Below, piece after piece: positions 18,232 through 27,837 of a DNA stretch of 64,000 nt. Numbering within the stretch: the stretch's first letter is position 1; each line of letters begins with the position of its first letter. The DNA lies in NCBI RefSeq assembly GCF_023051145.1, contig NZ_JALKFS010000005.1, forward strand, positions 2,869,733 through 2,933,732. The letters run 5' to 3'. The notes beneath the pieces were generated by a model. That model saw nothing but the letters and a program-made list of their open reading frames with translations. It ran no database searches and was not told the origin of the DNA. Origin of the DNA: Williamsia sp. DF01-3. Its GTDB lineage: Bacteria > Actinomycetota > Actinomycetes > Mycobacteriales > Mycobacteriaceae. Both the position numbers and the translations under genes were made by a program.

Positions 18232-19377
18232 TCACCGCTCACTGTCGAGGGGACGGTCCGGGCTGCGTCGTGGGGGCGACTGCGGCGGTTCGGTCGCCTC
18301 GAGATCCGGTTTGCGGATCGGGCCCGTCGGCAGTCTCTTCGGAACGGTTTTGAGTTGGTCGGTGATGTCGCTGGTCTGCGCCGAGACCCAGTCGCGGACC
18401 TGGTCGATCTTGCTCGGGTTGGCGGGCCACGTCTCCTGCACGATGGCGTTGAACTCCGCGCCGATGACGATGGCGAATCCCAGAAAGAACGTGAACAGCA
18501 GGAACGCGATAGGTGTCGCCAGCGCCCCGTAGCTGTACCCGGTCTGGGTGATGATCGACAGGTACCAGCGCAGCACCGCGCTGGCGAGCCAGAACACCGC
18601 GCCGGCGAGCAACGCACCGCACAGCAGGCGATGCCACGGCAGTGGATTGGCCAGCGCAACCCGGTAGAGCGTGGTCAGTCCGATCAGGAGCAGGACGGCC
18701 ACCGCCGGGAAGTAGCCGTAGTCGATCAGCTGTGAGCCGGTCTCGCGCCACGCATCGGGTACCACCTCACGCACGTACGTGGGGCCCAGGGCGACCAGTG
18801 GCAGCGTGAACACCGACAGGACGAGGAAGCAGACGTAGAGCCAGAGCGCGAACAACCGCTGTGTCACCGCGTGCCGGACGTTGTGTTGACCGTGGGCGAC
18901 CACGATGGAGTCGACGAAGCTGGACATCGCCGAGGACCCGGCCCACAGCGACAGCAGGAAGCCGAGCGAGATGACCTCTGCACGACCGCTGACGAGGACG
19001 TTGTCGACGGTGGGGGTGATGATCTCGTCGACCACGTTCTGGCTGAACGTACGGTCCGCGAAGCCGATGATCCGGTCGGAGATGATCTGTTCGGTGTTCG
19101 GGCCGAACCAGCCGGCGATGTAGCCGAGACTGCCGAGAATGCCCAGAAGCAGTGGAGGCAAGGACAACGTCTGCCAGAACGCGGCCTGCGCGGACATGGC
19201 AAAAATCGAGTCGTCCCACGATTTCGTGATCGTGCGCCAGAGCAGTCGGGGAATCGTTCTGAGGACCGGCGGCCGCGACGTCGGGGCGTCGAGCGGATCT
19301 GCGTGAGCGCCGCGCGCCGGCTTCTTCGGGGCGGGTTCGGATTCGGGATCGGTTGGAGGAGCGATGGTGTCCAGCAT
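18232..19377 (-). CDS. YihY/BrkB family inner-membrane protein
   Basis: 381 residues. The YihY/BrkB fold has six membrane helices, visible from about residue 70 to 300, with the family segments SAQAAFWQTLSLPPLLLG, FLLSLWAGSSAMSSFV, TLYRVALANP and GYSYGALATPIAFLLFTFFLG. Both tails are charged and probably cytoplasmic. Older annotations call it ribonuclease BN, which is wrong for this family; the transported molecule, if any, is unknown. The ATG at 19377 (MLDTIAPP) is used instead of the long upstream extension to 19548. Confidence 0.85.
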   Translation of the reverse strand: MLDTIAPPTDPESEPAPKKPARGAHADPLDAPTSRPPVLRTIPRLLWRTITKSWDDSIFAMSAQAAFWQTLSLPPLLLGILGSLGYIAGWFGPNTEQIISDRIIGFADRTFSQNVVDEIITPTVDNVLVSGRAEVISLGFLLSLWAGSSAMSSFVDSIVVAHGQHNVRHAVTQRLFALWLYVCFLVLSVFTLPLVALGPTYVREVVPDAWRETGSQLIDYGYFPAVAVLLLIGLTTLYRVALANPLPWHRLLCGALLAGAVFWLASAVLRWYLSIITQTGYSYGALATPIAFLLFTFFLGFAIVIGAEFNAIVQETWPANPSKIDQVRDWVSAQTSDITDQLKTVPKRLPTGPIRKPDLEATEPPQSPPRRSPDRPLDSER

Positions 19378-19572
19378 TGCCGAAGTTCGGATGCGATGCG
19401 TGATGCCGCGCCGCCGCCGCGGTCGCTCGGACGTCTGCGGGCGCGGTAACATTCTGCCGGTGCCCGACGGACCCGTGCAGTGGCCGATCTGCCCCTCGGC
19501 AACGCACCGACCGTCCGACCAGCTCGGACGGGTGGAATCCGATCTCATCGCAGCTAGGAGTTGTGCCCTGTC

Positions 19573-21315
19573 GTGACCCGACCTATTGCCGCCACCGGAT
19601 CACAGGTCACGTCCGACCCAGCGCCCGCGCCCGCCGCGTCGTCGCTGCGTACCTGGCAGCGACGCGCGCTGACCAAATATCTGTCCGCGGCACCGCGAGA
19701 CTTCCTGGCGGTCGCGACCCCAGGTGCAGGCAAGACGACGTTCGGCCTGCGGATCGCCACCGAGTTGCTGACCGACCGCACCGTGGATCAGGTCACCGTC
19801 GTCGCGCCCACCGAGCACCTCAAGCACCAGTGGGCCGCAGCGGCCGCACGCGCGGGAATCGCTCTCGATTCACGTTTCAGCAACAGCACCGGCCAGACCA
19901 GTTCGGACTTCCAGGGTGTCGTGGTGACCTACGCTCAGGTCGCGGCACACCCGGCTCGACACCGGGTGCGAACCGAGAACCGCCGCACCCTGGTGATCCT
20001 CGATGAGATCCACCACGGAGGTGACGCGAAGAGTTGGGGAGATGCGATCCGCGAGGCGTTCTCGGACGCGACCCGGCGTCTGGCGCTGACGGGAACCCCG
20101 TTCCGGTCCGACGACAGCCCCATCCCGTTCATCAACTACGAACCCGAGCCGGGCGGTGGAGCCCGTTCGGTCGCCGACTACGTGTACGGGTATTCCGATG
20201 CCCTTGCGGACGGCGTGGTCCGGCCGGTTGTCTTCCTCGCGTACTCGGGGGAGGCAAGCTGGCGAAACAACGCGGGGGAGGAGTTCACTGCCCGCCTGGG
20301 TGAGCCGCTGTCGGCCGAGCACACCGCGCGCGCCTGGCGGACCGCCCTGGACCCACACGGAGACTGGATCCCCGCTGTGCTGCAGGCCGCGCACACCCGG
20401 CTGCGGCAGCTCCGCAAATCAGGGATGCCCGATGCCGGTGGGCTGGTGATCGCCAGCGATCAGACCGTCGCACGCGACTACGCCGAACTCCTGCAGGCCA
20501 TCACCGGTAAGGCTCCGGCGCTCGTCTTGTCCGACGACCCCAAGTCGTCGAGCAGGATCGCAGAATTCGGTGACTCCGACGATGAGTGGATGGTCGCGGT
20601 CCGCATGGTGTCGGAGGGCGTCGACGTGCCGCGCCTGGCAGTTGGCGTCTACGCCACCAGTGCATCAACCCCGTTGTATTTCGCTCAGGCGATCGGCCGG
20701 TTCGTGCGGTCGCGGCGGCCGGGAGAGAACGCGAGTGTGTTCCTTCCCTCGGTGCCCGTGCTGCTTCAACTGGCCAGTCAGCTCGAGGCCCAACGCGACC
20801 ACGTGCTCGGCAAACCCCACCGCGAGTCCGAAGGACTCGACGACGCGCTGCTGAACGACGCCAACAAGACGAAGGACGAGAAGGACGACGAACGGGGATT
20901 CGAGTCCCTGCACGCCGACGCCGAGTTGGACCAGGTGATCTTCGACGGATCCTCGTTCGGTACTGCAACGTTCTCCGGCAGCGACGAGGAGGCCGACTAT
21001 CTCGGCCTTCCGGGGCTGCTCGATGCCGACCAGGTGCGGGACCTGTTGCAGAAGCGGCAGTCCGATCAGATCGAGGCCCGCAGTGCCAGTCCCGAGGCTG
21101 CGCCGGCCACACCGCGCGAACCCACCGTGGGCAATCAGCTCAGTGCGTTGCGCCGGGAGCTCAACAGCCTTGTCGCTATGCACCACCACCGAACCGGAAA
21201 ACCGCACGGACTGGTCCACAACGAGTTGCGTGCGAAACTCGGGGGACCGCCCACAGCGATGGCCACGGCAGAACAATTGCAGGCTCGGATCGAGGCGCTG
21301 CGCACCTGGCGTTAG
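19573..21315 (+). CDS. DEAD/DEAH-box helicase, superfamily 2
   Basis: 580 residues. RecA domain 1 carries Walker A ATPGAGKTT, a DEIH box (LDEIHHGG) and TGTPFRSD; domain 2 carries VRMVSEGVDVPRL and the arginine-finger segment QAIGRFVRSRRPG. The layout is that of the restriction-type/RAD25-like helicases. A Glu/Lys/Asp-rich stretch (about 425-440) precedes a C-terminal helical region. I use the GTG at 19573; AGGAG lies 12 bases upstream, and the TTG at 19561 is too close to it. No nuclease or partner gene is beside it, so a role in nucleic-acid metabolism is all that can be said. It is divergent from the BrkB gene. Confidence 0.82.
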   Translation: MTRPIAATGSQVTSDPAPAPAASSLRTWQRRALTKYLSAAPRDFLAVATPGAGKTTFGLRIATELLTDRTVDQVTVVAPTEHLKHQWAAAAARAGIALDSRFSNSTGQTSSDFQGVVVTYAQVAAHPARHRVRTENRRTLVILDEIHHGGDAKSWGDAIREAFSDATRRLALTGTPFRSDDSPIPFINYEPEPGGGARSVADYVYGYSDALADGVVRPVVFLAYSGEASWRNNAGEEFTARLGEPLSAEHTARAWRTALDPHGDWIPAVLQAAHTRLRQLRKSGMPDAGGLVIASDQTVARDYAELLQAITGKAPALVLSDDPKSSSRIAEFGDSDDEWMVAVRMVSEGVDVPRLAVGVYATSASTPLYFAQAIGRFVRSRRPGENASVFLPSVPVLLQLASQLEAQRDHVLGKPHRESEGLDDALLNDANKTKDEKDDERGFESLHADAELDQVIFDGSSFGTATFSGSDEEADYLGLPGLLDADQVRDLLQKRQSDQIEARSASPEAAPATPREPTVGNQLSALRRELNSLVAMHHHRTGKPHGLVHNELRAKLGGPPTAMATAEQLQARIEALRTWR

Positions 21316-21356
21316 GACCTGTGAGAAAGCCCTGCGCCCAGACCGACCCCGCAAAG

Positions 21357-21395
21357 ACACCGCCGCGGTTCACACTGAGTGAACCGCGGCGGTGT
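21357..21395. terminator. Bidirectional terminator between helicase and DUF7455 genes
   Basis: A perfect 17-bp inverted repeat beginning ACACCGCCGCGGTTCAC with a five-base loop (ACTGA), located between the helicase stop and the convergent DUF7455 gene. The right arm is followed by TGTGTTGT on the plus strand. Confidence 0.8.
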
Positions 21396-21410
21396 TGTGT
21401 TGTCGACGTG

Positions 21411-21617
21411 TCAGACGAGCTCTTCCTCGTTCGTGATCACGGTGGCGCCCATGTCCACCAGCCGGGCTTCGTGCTCGTTGAAGTGGTGGCGGCAGAACAG
21501 CAACTCGCCACCTGTGGAGAGAACAGCGCGTACACGGGCTGCTGCACCACATCGATCACAGCGGTCGGCAGTGGTCAACGGCATGGAGATCGGGGGCGTG
21601 GTGATGGTCTCTGACAT
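21411..21617 (-). CDS. DUF7455 small zinc-binding protein
   Basis: 68 residues. CDRCG and FCRHH supply four probable zinc ligands (CxxC and CxxH), in a fold conserved across Actinobacteria next to sigma-factor genes. Function is unknown. GGAGG lies seven bases before the ATG. It converges on the helicase gene across a strong terminator. Confidence 0.85.
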   Translation of the reverse strand: MSETITTPPISMPLTTADRCDRCGAAARVRAVLSTGGELLFCRHHFNEHEARLVDMGATVITNEEELV

Positions 21618-21871
21618 TTCTTCCTCCGTCCCGGGCCTGCGCTGGCGCGGTCCCTTCGCGAGCTAACACACCGGGGTGGTGCATCCACTCTCACTCTTTC
21701 AGACGATCAGGGATTCGGCTTTGTTCCCGGGTGCCTCGGCGTGTGTCGTCACTCACCCGTAACAGCAGGCTTTCGATCGGCAACATCTGTGTATCGCGGG
21801 CCTATGAAATGCGTCCCAGTACGGCCACCTCGCCGGGCCATCACCGCGGTCGTCGTGCCTACAGTGAGCCC

Positions 21872-22831
21872 ATGAGCAGCCGTGTCGATCCCTCCCGATC
21901 GGAACGGATCTCCGCCAATCTACCTCTGCTCTTCATCATCGGGGCGGTGTGCCAGTACGTCGGCGCATCAGTGGCAGTGCCGCTGTTCTCCCAGCTCAAT
22001 CCGGCAGCGGTGGCCTGGCTTCGGGCCACCGCCGCAGGGCTTGTGCTGTTGGCACTGTGGTGGCCGATCGCAGCGCGGCGATGGCCGAGGGGACAGGATT
22101 CCTATCCACCTCGCCGTCTCGCGATCGCAGCTGCTTTCGGGCTGATCACCATGGGTATGAACATGGCCTTCTACCTGGCAATCGACCATATCGACCTGGG
22201 GGTGGCCGTCGCGATCGAGTTCCTCGGGCCGATCGTTGTCGCAGCAGCGGGTTCGCGGAAGATGTCGGACGGGGTTGCGGTCGTGTCGGTGCTGATGGGC
22301 GTCGTCCTGCTCAGCGGGGCGAGTTTCTCCGGCGCGCCGCTCGGGGTGCTGTTCGCCCTGGTGGCCGCCGGATTGTGGGCCGGCTACATCGTGGTCGGCA
22401 AGATGGTGTCGACGGGGAACGTACATGCCGAGTCTGCGCCGGCCGGCCCGGCGTGGCGCAACGGGATCGACGACCTGGCCATCGGTCTCAGCGTCGCCGG
22501 GGCCATCTGCGCCCCGGTGGTGATAGGCATCACGACGACCATCTCGCCCGGAGAACTCTGGAGCTGGCGGGTCCTGGCGCTCGGGGTTGCGGTCGGCGTG
22601 TTGTCGAGCGCCGTGCCGTATCTGCTCGACCAGGTGGTGCTCGCCCGGCTCGGCCGGTCCCAGTTCGCCTTGCTGCTCGCACTGTTGCCGCTGACCGCGA
22701 CGGTGGTGGGTGCCATCGCACTGGCGCAGGTGCCTTCGTGGGCCGAGGTGTGCGGAATGGTGCTGGTGGTCGCTGCGATCGTCTTCACGGCGCGATCGTC
22801 CGAGATTGACTCTGGCGCAGGTACCGGGTGA
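21872..22831 (+). CDS. EamA-family (DMT superfamily) transporter
   Basis: 319 residues with about ten hydrophobic helices in two five-helix halves, the EamA layout. Segments such as NPAAVAWLRATAAGLVLLAL, AFYLAIDHIDLGVAVAIEFLGP and VPYLLDQVVLARLGRSQFALLLALLP match the RhtA/YedA-like exporters of amino acids and related metabolites. The substrate is unknown. The ATG at 21872 is used; the upstream extension to 21731 is not hydrophobic and looks non-coding. The DUF952 gene follows after 18 bp. Confidence 0.85.
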   Translation: MSSRVDPSRSERISANLPLLFIIGAVCQYVGASVAVPLFSQLNPAAVAWLRATAAGLVLLALWWPIAARRWPRGQDSYPPRRLAIAAAFGLITMGMNMAFYLAIDHIDLGVAVAIEFLGPIVVAAAGSRKMSDGVAVVSVLMGVVLLSGASFSGAPLGVLFALVAAGLWAGYIVVGKMVSTGNVHAESAPAGPAWRNGIDDLAIGLSVAGAICAPVVIGITTTISPGELWSWRVLALGVAVGVLSSAVPYLLDQVVLARLGRSQFALLLALLPLTATVVGAIALAQVPSWAEVCGMVLVVAAIVFTARSSEIDSGAGTG

Positions 22832-22849
22832 TGCGGCAGGCTGGTAAGG

Positions 22850-23203
22850 GTGAGTGACGGCGTCCACCTGGTTCATCTGTGCTCGATATCCGACTGGCTC
22901 GAGGCGCGTTCGAGTGGCGTCCTGGAACCGGAGTCGCTGACGCAGCAGGGGTTCGTGCACCTGTCTGAACGCACACAGGTCCACATCCCGGCCAATCTGC
23001 TCTACCGAGATCATTCCGATCTTGTTCTGTTGAGCATCGATCCGCAGCGCGTGGGCGGCGAGATCGTGTGGGAAGACGGTGACCCGCCGAGCGATGACGG
23101 AACGCAGTTCCCGCACCTCTACGACTCTCTGCCGACAAGCGCCGTCATCGGAGTGGAACGGTACGAGATGGATGACTCCGGCCGATATCCACAACTCAAC
23201 TGA
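22850..23203 (+). CDS. DUF952 domain-containing protein
   Basis: 117 residues, GTG start. The DUF952 signature is clear: LVHLCSISDWL, GFVHLSERTQV and FPHLYDSLP. The fold is related to ADP-ribosyltransferase-like proteins, but no activity is established. It follows the EamA gene closely and is probably cotranscribed with it; it converges on the response-regulator gene. Confidence 0.85.
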   Translation: MSDGVHLVHLCSISDWLEARSSGVLEPESLTQQGFVHLSERTQVHIPANLLYRDHSDLVLLSIDPQRVGGEIVWEDGDPPSDDGTQFPHLYDSLPTSAVIGVERYEMDDSGRYPQLN

Positions 23204-23221
23204 CTGCCAGGTCTGGTCTGG

Positions 23222-23902
23222 TCAACGCGTGCCGTCGGGTCTGACGACACCGTGTTCGCGGGCGATGATCGCTGCCTGCACACGGGATCGGAGCCCGAGT
23301 TTGGTCAGCACACGTGACACATGAGTCTTCACGGTCGTCTCTCCGATGAACAACTCCGAGGCGATCTGCGCGTTCGAAAGCCCGCGTCCCAGTGCCGCCA
23401 ACACGTCGCGTTCGCGTTCGGTCAGCTCGGCCAGCCCGCGTGCCACGACACGATCGGGTTCGGCCGCCGGTCGCGGCGACGGGTGGTGGTCGGTGAACCG
23501 TTCGATGACCCTGCGGGTCACTTCGGGGGCAAGGGCAGCGTCCCCCCGCGCCACCGCGGTGACGGCCGCCACCAGTTCTGCTGCGGTGGCGGTTTTGAGC
23601 ATGAACCCGGCCGCTCCGGCGCGCAGCGCCGCGAAGAGATAGTCGTCGATGTCGAAGGTGGTGAGGATCAGCACGTTGGCGTCGTGGGTGGCGCCGATGA
23701 GAGCGGTGGCCGCGATCCCGTCGGTGCCCGGCATGCGGATGTCCATCAGAACCACGTCTGGGTGGAGTTCCGCGACGAGCCGGACGGCGTCATCTCCGTC
23801 GACGGCCTCGCCGACGACCTCGATGTCGTTCACGCCGTCGAGCATGAGGCGGAGCCCCGCGCGGATGGCGGCGTGGTCGTCTGCGATCACGACCCGGATC
23901 AT
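23222..23902 (-). CDS. LuxR/NarL-family response regulator
   Basis: 226 residues. The receiver domain (1-120) has the acidic pocket DDH, the phospho-acceptor Asp in DVVLMDIRMPG, the conserved Thr in LILTTFD and Lys in MLKTA. The C-terminal LuxR helix-turn-helix has LTERERDVLAALGRGLSNAQIA and TVKTHVSRVLTKLGLRSR. The ATG at 23902 overlaps the stop of the sensor kinase gene by four bases, so the pair is translationally coupled. Target genes are not evident; the divergent gene at 25235 is a candidate. Confidence 0.92.
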   Translation of the reverse strand: MIRVVIADDHAAIRAGLRLMLDGVNDIEVVGEAVDGDDAVRLVAELHPDVVLMDIRMPGTDGIAATALIGATHDANVLILTTFDIDDYLFAALRAGAAGFMLKTATAAELVAAVTAVARGDAALAPEVTRRVIERFTDHHPSPRPAAEPDRVVARGLAELTERERDVLAALGRGLSNAQIASELFIGETTVKTHVSRVLTKLGLRSRVQAAIIAREHGVVRPDGTR

Positions 23903-25107
23903 CGGGACCCTGCCGACGTGGTCGATATGTCGGCGGTGGTGTCGAGGACAATGGTCGGCAACTGTGCGAACACTCGCCATCGTCCTTGTGCGACAGACAC
24001 TTCGAGCACGCCGCCCACCGACGACGCGCGCATCTTCATGTTCGTGATGCCGTGGCCGGCGTCCGACACGGCTGCCGTGGTTCCGTCCGGTACCGGGTTC
24101 GTCACCGCGATCGTCAGAGACGAATCATCTTGCTGCACATCGATCTCGATGGCGCTGCGGGGACTGTGGACTGTTGCGTTGGTGATGGCCTGCTGAATGA
24201 TGCGGAAGGCGGCGATGTCGGTGGCCGGGGCCAGGCGTGGGTGGACGATCGTCGCCCGCACGGGAGAACCGGCGGCCCGTGCGGCGTCGATCAACCGGTC
24301 CAACCGGGCCATGGTCGCGGTGGCCGGAGAATCGAGATCGTCGCTCCCGGAGAGCAATTCGATCATCGTGCGCATCTCACCGAGTGCGTCGATGCTGCTT
24401 GCGCGCACAGTACGCAGCACTGTCTCGCGGGTTGCCGAGTCGGTGGTCTCCAGGGCCGCTGCCGTCTGAAGTGCGATGCCCGACAAGTGGCCCGCGATCA
24501 CGTCGTGGAGATCACGTGCCAGCTGTCGGCGTTCTTGGGCGATCGCGGCCTCCTGTTCCCGGATGGCCAGTTCCTCGGTCGCCTGAGCCCTGGCGCGTTC
24601 GCTGTCGGCTGCGATCTGATGTTGCCTGATCGCGTGGCCGTAGGAGGCGGGGGAGGCGATCAGTGCGGTCACCAGCAGCATGACCATCAAGGCGACCCGC
24701 CAGTCACCGGAACCCGCGATCGCTGTGGTCAGGGCGACCGCGGCGATCAGCCAGTTCGCCAGCAACATGGCCCGCCGGGTCTGGGCGGAACCGTACCTCG
24801 CGACGGAGTAGACGACATCGGAGTACACGATCCACACCGCGATCGTGGGGCCGGCGAACGCATCGACCACCATGACGGCCAGGCATCCACCGAGAGCGAT
24901 GTCCGGGCGGGTCGACCGCAGCGATTGGAAAGCGCACGCAAGGGCGAGTGCGACATAAGGGACCCACTCCGGAACGACAGAGACAAGTGGCTCACCGCCG
25001 AAGAAGTAGCGCAAATCGCCGACGTAGAGTGCGATGCCCAGAACAAAAAATGCCACGGCCACTACGACATCGCGCCGGCGGTCCGGGTCGATGGTGAGCT
25101 TTGTCAT
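23899..25107 (-). CDS. Sensor histidine kinase (NarL-type, HisKA_3)
   Basis: 402 residues. Several hydrophobic N-terminal helices (about residues 12-155) form a membrane sensor without a large extracytoplasmic loop. The HisKA_3 box is ARDLHDVIAGHLSGIALQ, with the phospho-acceptor His near residue 200. The ATPase domain has an N box (AITNATVHS) and a G box (AGHGITNMKMR). AGGAGG lies seven bases before the ATG at 25107, so the long upstream extension is rejected. It is coupled to its response regulator by a four-base overlap. The membrane-embedded sensor suggests a cell-envelope signal, but this is inference. Confidence 0.9.
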   Translation of the reverse strand: MTKLTIDPDRRRDVVVAVAFFVLGIALYVGDLRYFFGGEPLVSVVPEWVPYVALALACAFQSLRSTRPDIALGGCLAVMVVDAFAGPTIAVWIVYSDVVYSVARYGSAQTRRAMLLANWLIAAVALTTAIAGSGDWRVALMVMLLVTALIASPASYGHAIRQHQIAADSERARAQATEELAIREQEAAIAQERRQLARDLHDVIAGHLSGIALQTAAALETTDSATRETVLRTVRASSIDALGEMRTMIELLSGSDDLDSPATATMARLDRLIDAARAAGSPVRATIVHPRLAPATDIAAFRIIQQAITNATVHSPRSAIEIDVQQDDSSLTIAVTNPVPDGTTAAVSDAGHGITNMKMRASSVGGVLEVSVAQGRWRVFAQLPTIVLDTTADISTTSAGSR

Positions 25108-25234
25108 CGCGGTGCCTCCTTGCACCCCACCATGACAACACATCGGCTGACAGCGGTCGTCGTTCCAAGTGATGACTCTTTCTCGATCTCGTGGCCGATG
25201 TGTCGGGTGCGGCCACCGACCGAGACTCGTCGGT

Positions 25235-25777
25235 ATGGAATCGCCTGTTCTCGCTGTGATCGTCGGTTGTGAAGTCGGTTTCTGGGTGGTCGTCTTCGGT
25301 GCACTGGCGGTTCGATATCTCCTGCACCGACAACGTGCTTCGATCATCGTGCTGGCGCTGCTGCCCCTGCTCGACGTGGTTTTGCTCGGTGCGGTCGCAG
25401 TGGACTTGCAGCGGGGGAGCGAGGTCGAGACGGTGCATCGCCTTGCCGGCATATATCTGGGGGTGACCGTCGCGTTCGCCCATCCCCTGATCAGGTGGGC
25501 CGATGTCAGGTTCGCGCACTGGTTTGCCGACGGGCCGCCGCCGCTGGCCCGGCAATCACAGGGCAGGAACGCCTTTCGACACGAGGTGGGGATGTTCGGA
25601 CGGTGGATCTGTGCTGCCGCGGTGTCGATCGCCGCGGTTCTCCTGCTGGCCTGGACCGTAGCGGACGGTGATCAGGCACGTGCCTTGTATGGCTTCTTCC
25701 CCACGCTAGGGGTGATCACGGTTGTCTGGCTGCTTGTCGGACCGCTGTGGTCGTTGGCCGATGTCCGGGCCGGTTGA
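25235..25777 (+). CDS. Hypothetical four-helix membrane protein
   Basis: 180 residues with about four to five membrane helices: VLAVIVGCEVGFWVVVFGAL, IIVLALLPLLDVVLLGAVAV, LAGIYLGVTVAFAHPLI, WICAAAVSIAAVLLLAW and TLGVITVVWLLVGPLWSL. I do not recognise the family. It is divergent from the sensor kinase gene and may be a target of that two-component system. Its stop abuts that of the DUF5685 gene at a TGATCA. Confidence 0.65.
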   Translation: MESPVLAVIVGCEVGFWVVVFGALAVRYLLHRQRASIIVLALLPLLDVVLLGAVAVDLQRGSEVETVHRLAGIYLGVTVAFAHPLIRWADVRFAHWFADGPPPLARQSQGRNAFRHEVGMFGRWICAAAVSIAAVLLLAWTVADGDQARALYGFFPTLGVITVVWLLVGPLWSLADVRAG

Positions 25778-26839
25778 TCAGCAGTCGCAGCAATCACAGA
25801 CGTTGCAGCAGTCGCACCCGTTGCATGCGGCTTGGTGCCGGCGTCCGTTGCACGGATTGGTGTGGTCCGCGCAGCAGGCGTAGCCGGTGCAGTACACGCC
25901 CATCCACGGCAGGACCCGCTTGTAGAACGGTGGCAGTTGCGGCTGACGACGCTGTCCGGGGCTGGTGAACACGGCATCGGGCCCAGAACCGAAGACGCGT
26001 ACCAGCGCACGGTTCAATCCGCCGATCAACAACATCCGCAGCAACCGGTCGTCGCGCAACCGCACCCCATCAAGCGCCACCCTGATCGCATCCACCAACC
26101 GCACGCACTCCGTCCGCGCGAACTCCACACTGGTCCCCGTCGCGATCAACGGATTGAAGTCCCCACCTGCTCGATCACGCTCGAGGTCCTCCACCGCATC
26201 CAGCAAGTGGGCACACCGTCCGAAATCGCGACCGATTCCTGCCAATATCTCCTGATTGCCCGGCACTCCCGCCAATTCCGCCGTCGCTGCGAAGACTGCC
26301 GCACCAGCAGACGCTGCGTTCTCGGTTATCTTCATCAACGACACCGACCCCGACTCCACCTGCGCCTGAGCACCCAGCTGCGTCAACAACTCCCCACCAC
26401 CCATCGCAGCCGACACCGGCGCATCGGCCAATGCCCGAGACCGCAGCCGCGGCTCCGCCCACCGTGCACCCTCGGCACGCACCACGGACGGCGACGCCAC
26501 CCCCGCCGCCCGCTCCGCCACCACGTCAGCAGCTTTGGCCGAGGCCAACGTCAGCGACGCCGTCGCCCCCAACCGCACACTGACATCACTCGCCGAGACC
26601 ACCTGCGCCCCCCGCATACCCCGCAACGCACACCGCCCTGCCGACACCAACTCCGGCGCCGACTCACGCTGCGCATCAACAAGAACCGACACAACCACCG
26701 CATCGGTATTGGTCGTCAACCGTGACAACTGTCCGTGGGAGGACCTCAATGCCAAACACACACCACACAAGTGCGCACGCCACTGCGCGCCCAACTCTTC
26801 ATCCAAATGCGCCACGCATGGGCTCAACACACCGAACAT
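25778..26839 (-). CDS. DUF5685 family protein with a Cys-rich C-terminal tail
   Basis: 353 residues. The N terminus (MFGVLSPCVAHLDEELGAQWRAHLCGVC) carries three Cys residues and, with LRSSHGQLSRLTTNTDAV, matches DUF5685. The middle is helical and Ala-rich, with AHLLDAVEDLERDRAGGDFNPL conserved in the family; the Asp-rich motif recalls terpenoid-synthase-like folds, but I claim no activity. The last ~40 residues contain 13 Cys, ending in CNGCDCCNVCDCCDC. Such a tail probably binds metal. No operon partner is seen; the stop abuts that of the convergent membrane-protein gene. Confidence 0.75.
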   Translation of the reverse strand: MFGVLSPCVAHLDEELGAQWRAHLCGVCLALRSSHGQLSRLTTNTDAVVVSVLVDAQRESAPELVSAGRCALRGMRGAQVVSASDVSVRLGATASLTLASAKAADVVAERAAGVASPSVVRAEGARWAEPRLRSRALADAPVSAAMGGGELLTQLGAQAQVESGSVSLMKITENAASAGAAVFAATAELAGVPGNQEILAGIGRDFGRCAHLLDAVEDLERDRAGGDFNPLIATGTSVEFARTECVRLVDAIRVALDGVRLRDDRLLRMLLIGGLNRALVRVFGSGPDAVFTSPGQRRQPQLPPFYKRVLPWMGVYCTGYACCADHTNPCNGRRHQAACNGCDCCNVCDCCDC

Positions 26840-26967
26840 GCGGATATGGAAGCACAGCAGAGGGCGCCGGGCCTCGCAGAAACCCGGATTTACCCCACAT
26901 GATCATTCAAACTGCAGACGTGTGCTCTCGACGCGAGCGCAGAAATCCCCGGACGGAAGGACCCGAG

Positions 26968-27837
26968 ATGCCGTCTGAATTCGTTGTCGATTCGGTCCAC
27001 GGCGCAGCGTTGACCGGCTTGCGGTGGGAGCCTGCCGGAAAGCCGGTGGCAACCGTGTTGCTGGTACACGGCATGGGTGAGCACATCCGCCGGTACGAGG
27101 ACACCGCCCATGCATTGACCGCTGACGGCTTCGCAGTGGTCGGCTACGACCATCGCGGGCACGGTTCGTCGGTACTTCCCGGCCGCCTCCCCGGCGATCT
27201 CGGACCAGACGGCTGGAACGCCCTGGTGGCCGACGTGGGGCGGCTGATCGATGTGGCGAAGAACGAGTGTCCGGAGGTACCTCTGGTGGTGATCGCTCAC
27301 AGCATGGGGTCGTTCGCTGCGCAGCAGCACCTACTCGAGCACAGCGACGACGTGGACGCCGTGGTGCTGAGCGGGACGGCGGCCCTGGACGCCCTCGAAC
27401 CCGCACTCGACGTCGACAGCGAATTGGACCTGTCGATGTTCAACGCACCCTTTGCCCCGGCACGAACCGACTTCGACTGGCTGTCGAGGGACACCGACAT
27501 CGTCGATGACTACGTCGCCGACCCGCTGTGCGGATTCGGCATCGATGCAACGGCAACCCGTGAGATGTTCACCGGGGCCCGCAGACTTGCCGATCCCGCG
27601 CTCGTGCGAATGATGCGCCGCGACCTACCGATCCTGATCGCGGTGGGCGACCAGGACCCGGTCGGTGGCGGGGGAGCACTGGTCGATCAGTTGGCAGCCC
27701 ATTACCGGTCTGCCGGGCTCACCGACGTCACCGTCCGCGTGTTCACCGGCGCCCGGCACGAGATCCTGAACGAGACCAACCGTACGCAAGTACGCAGTGA
27801 ACTCATCGCCTGGATGATGCGGGCGGTCGGCTCCTAA
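26968..27837 (+). CDS. Alpha/beta hydrolase, monoacylglycerol-lipase type
   Basis: 289 residues, soluble. The oxyanion motif [10 protein letters not shown] and YDHRGHGSS are typical of monoacylglycerol lipases. The nucleophile is the Ser in AHSMGS, the acid is probably Asp in VGDQDPVG and the His lies in GARHEIL. The ATG at 26968 has AAGGA upstream and gives the family length. M. tuberculosis Rv0183 is a family example. The stop codon overlaps that of sigA on the other strand. Confidence 0.85.
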   Translation: MPSEFVVDSVHGAALTGLRWEPAGKPVATVLLVHGMGEHIRRYEDTAHALTADGFAVVGYDHRGHGSSVLPGRLPGDLGPDGWNALVADVGRLIDVAKNECPEVPLVVIAHSMGSFAAQQHLLEHSDDVDAVVLSGTAALDALEPALDVDSELDLSMFNAPFAPARTDFDWLSRDTDIVDDYVADPLCGFGIDATATREMFTGARRLADPALVRMMRRDLPILIAVGDQDPVGGGGALVDQLAAHYRSAGLTDVTVRVFTGARHEILNETNRTQVRSELIAWMMRAVGS

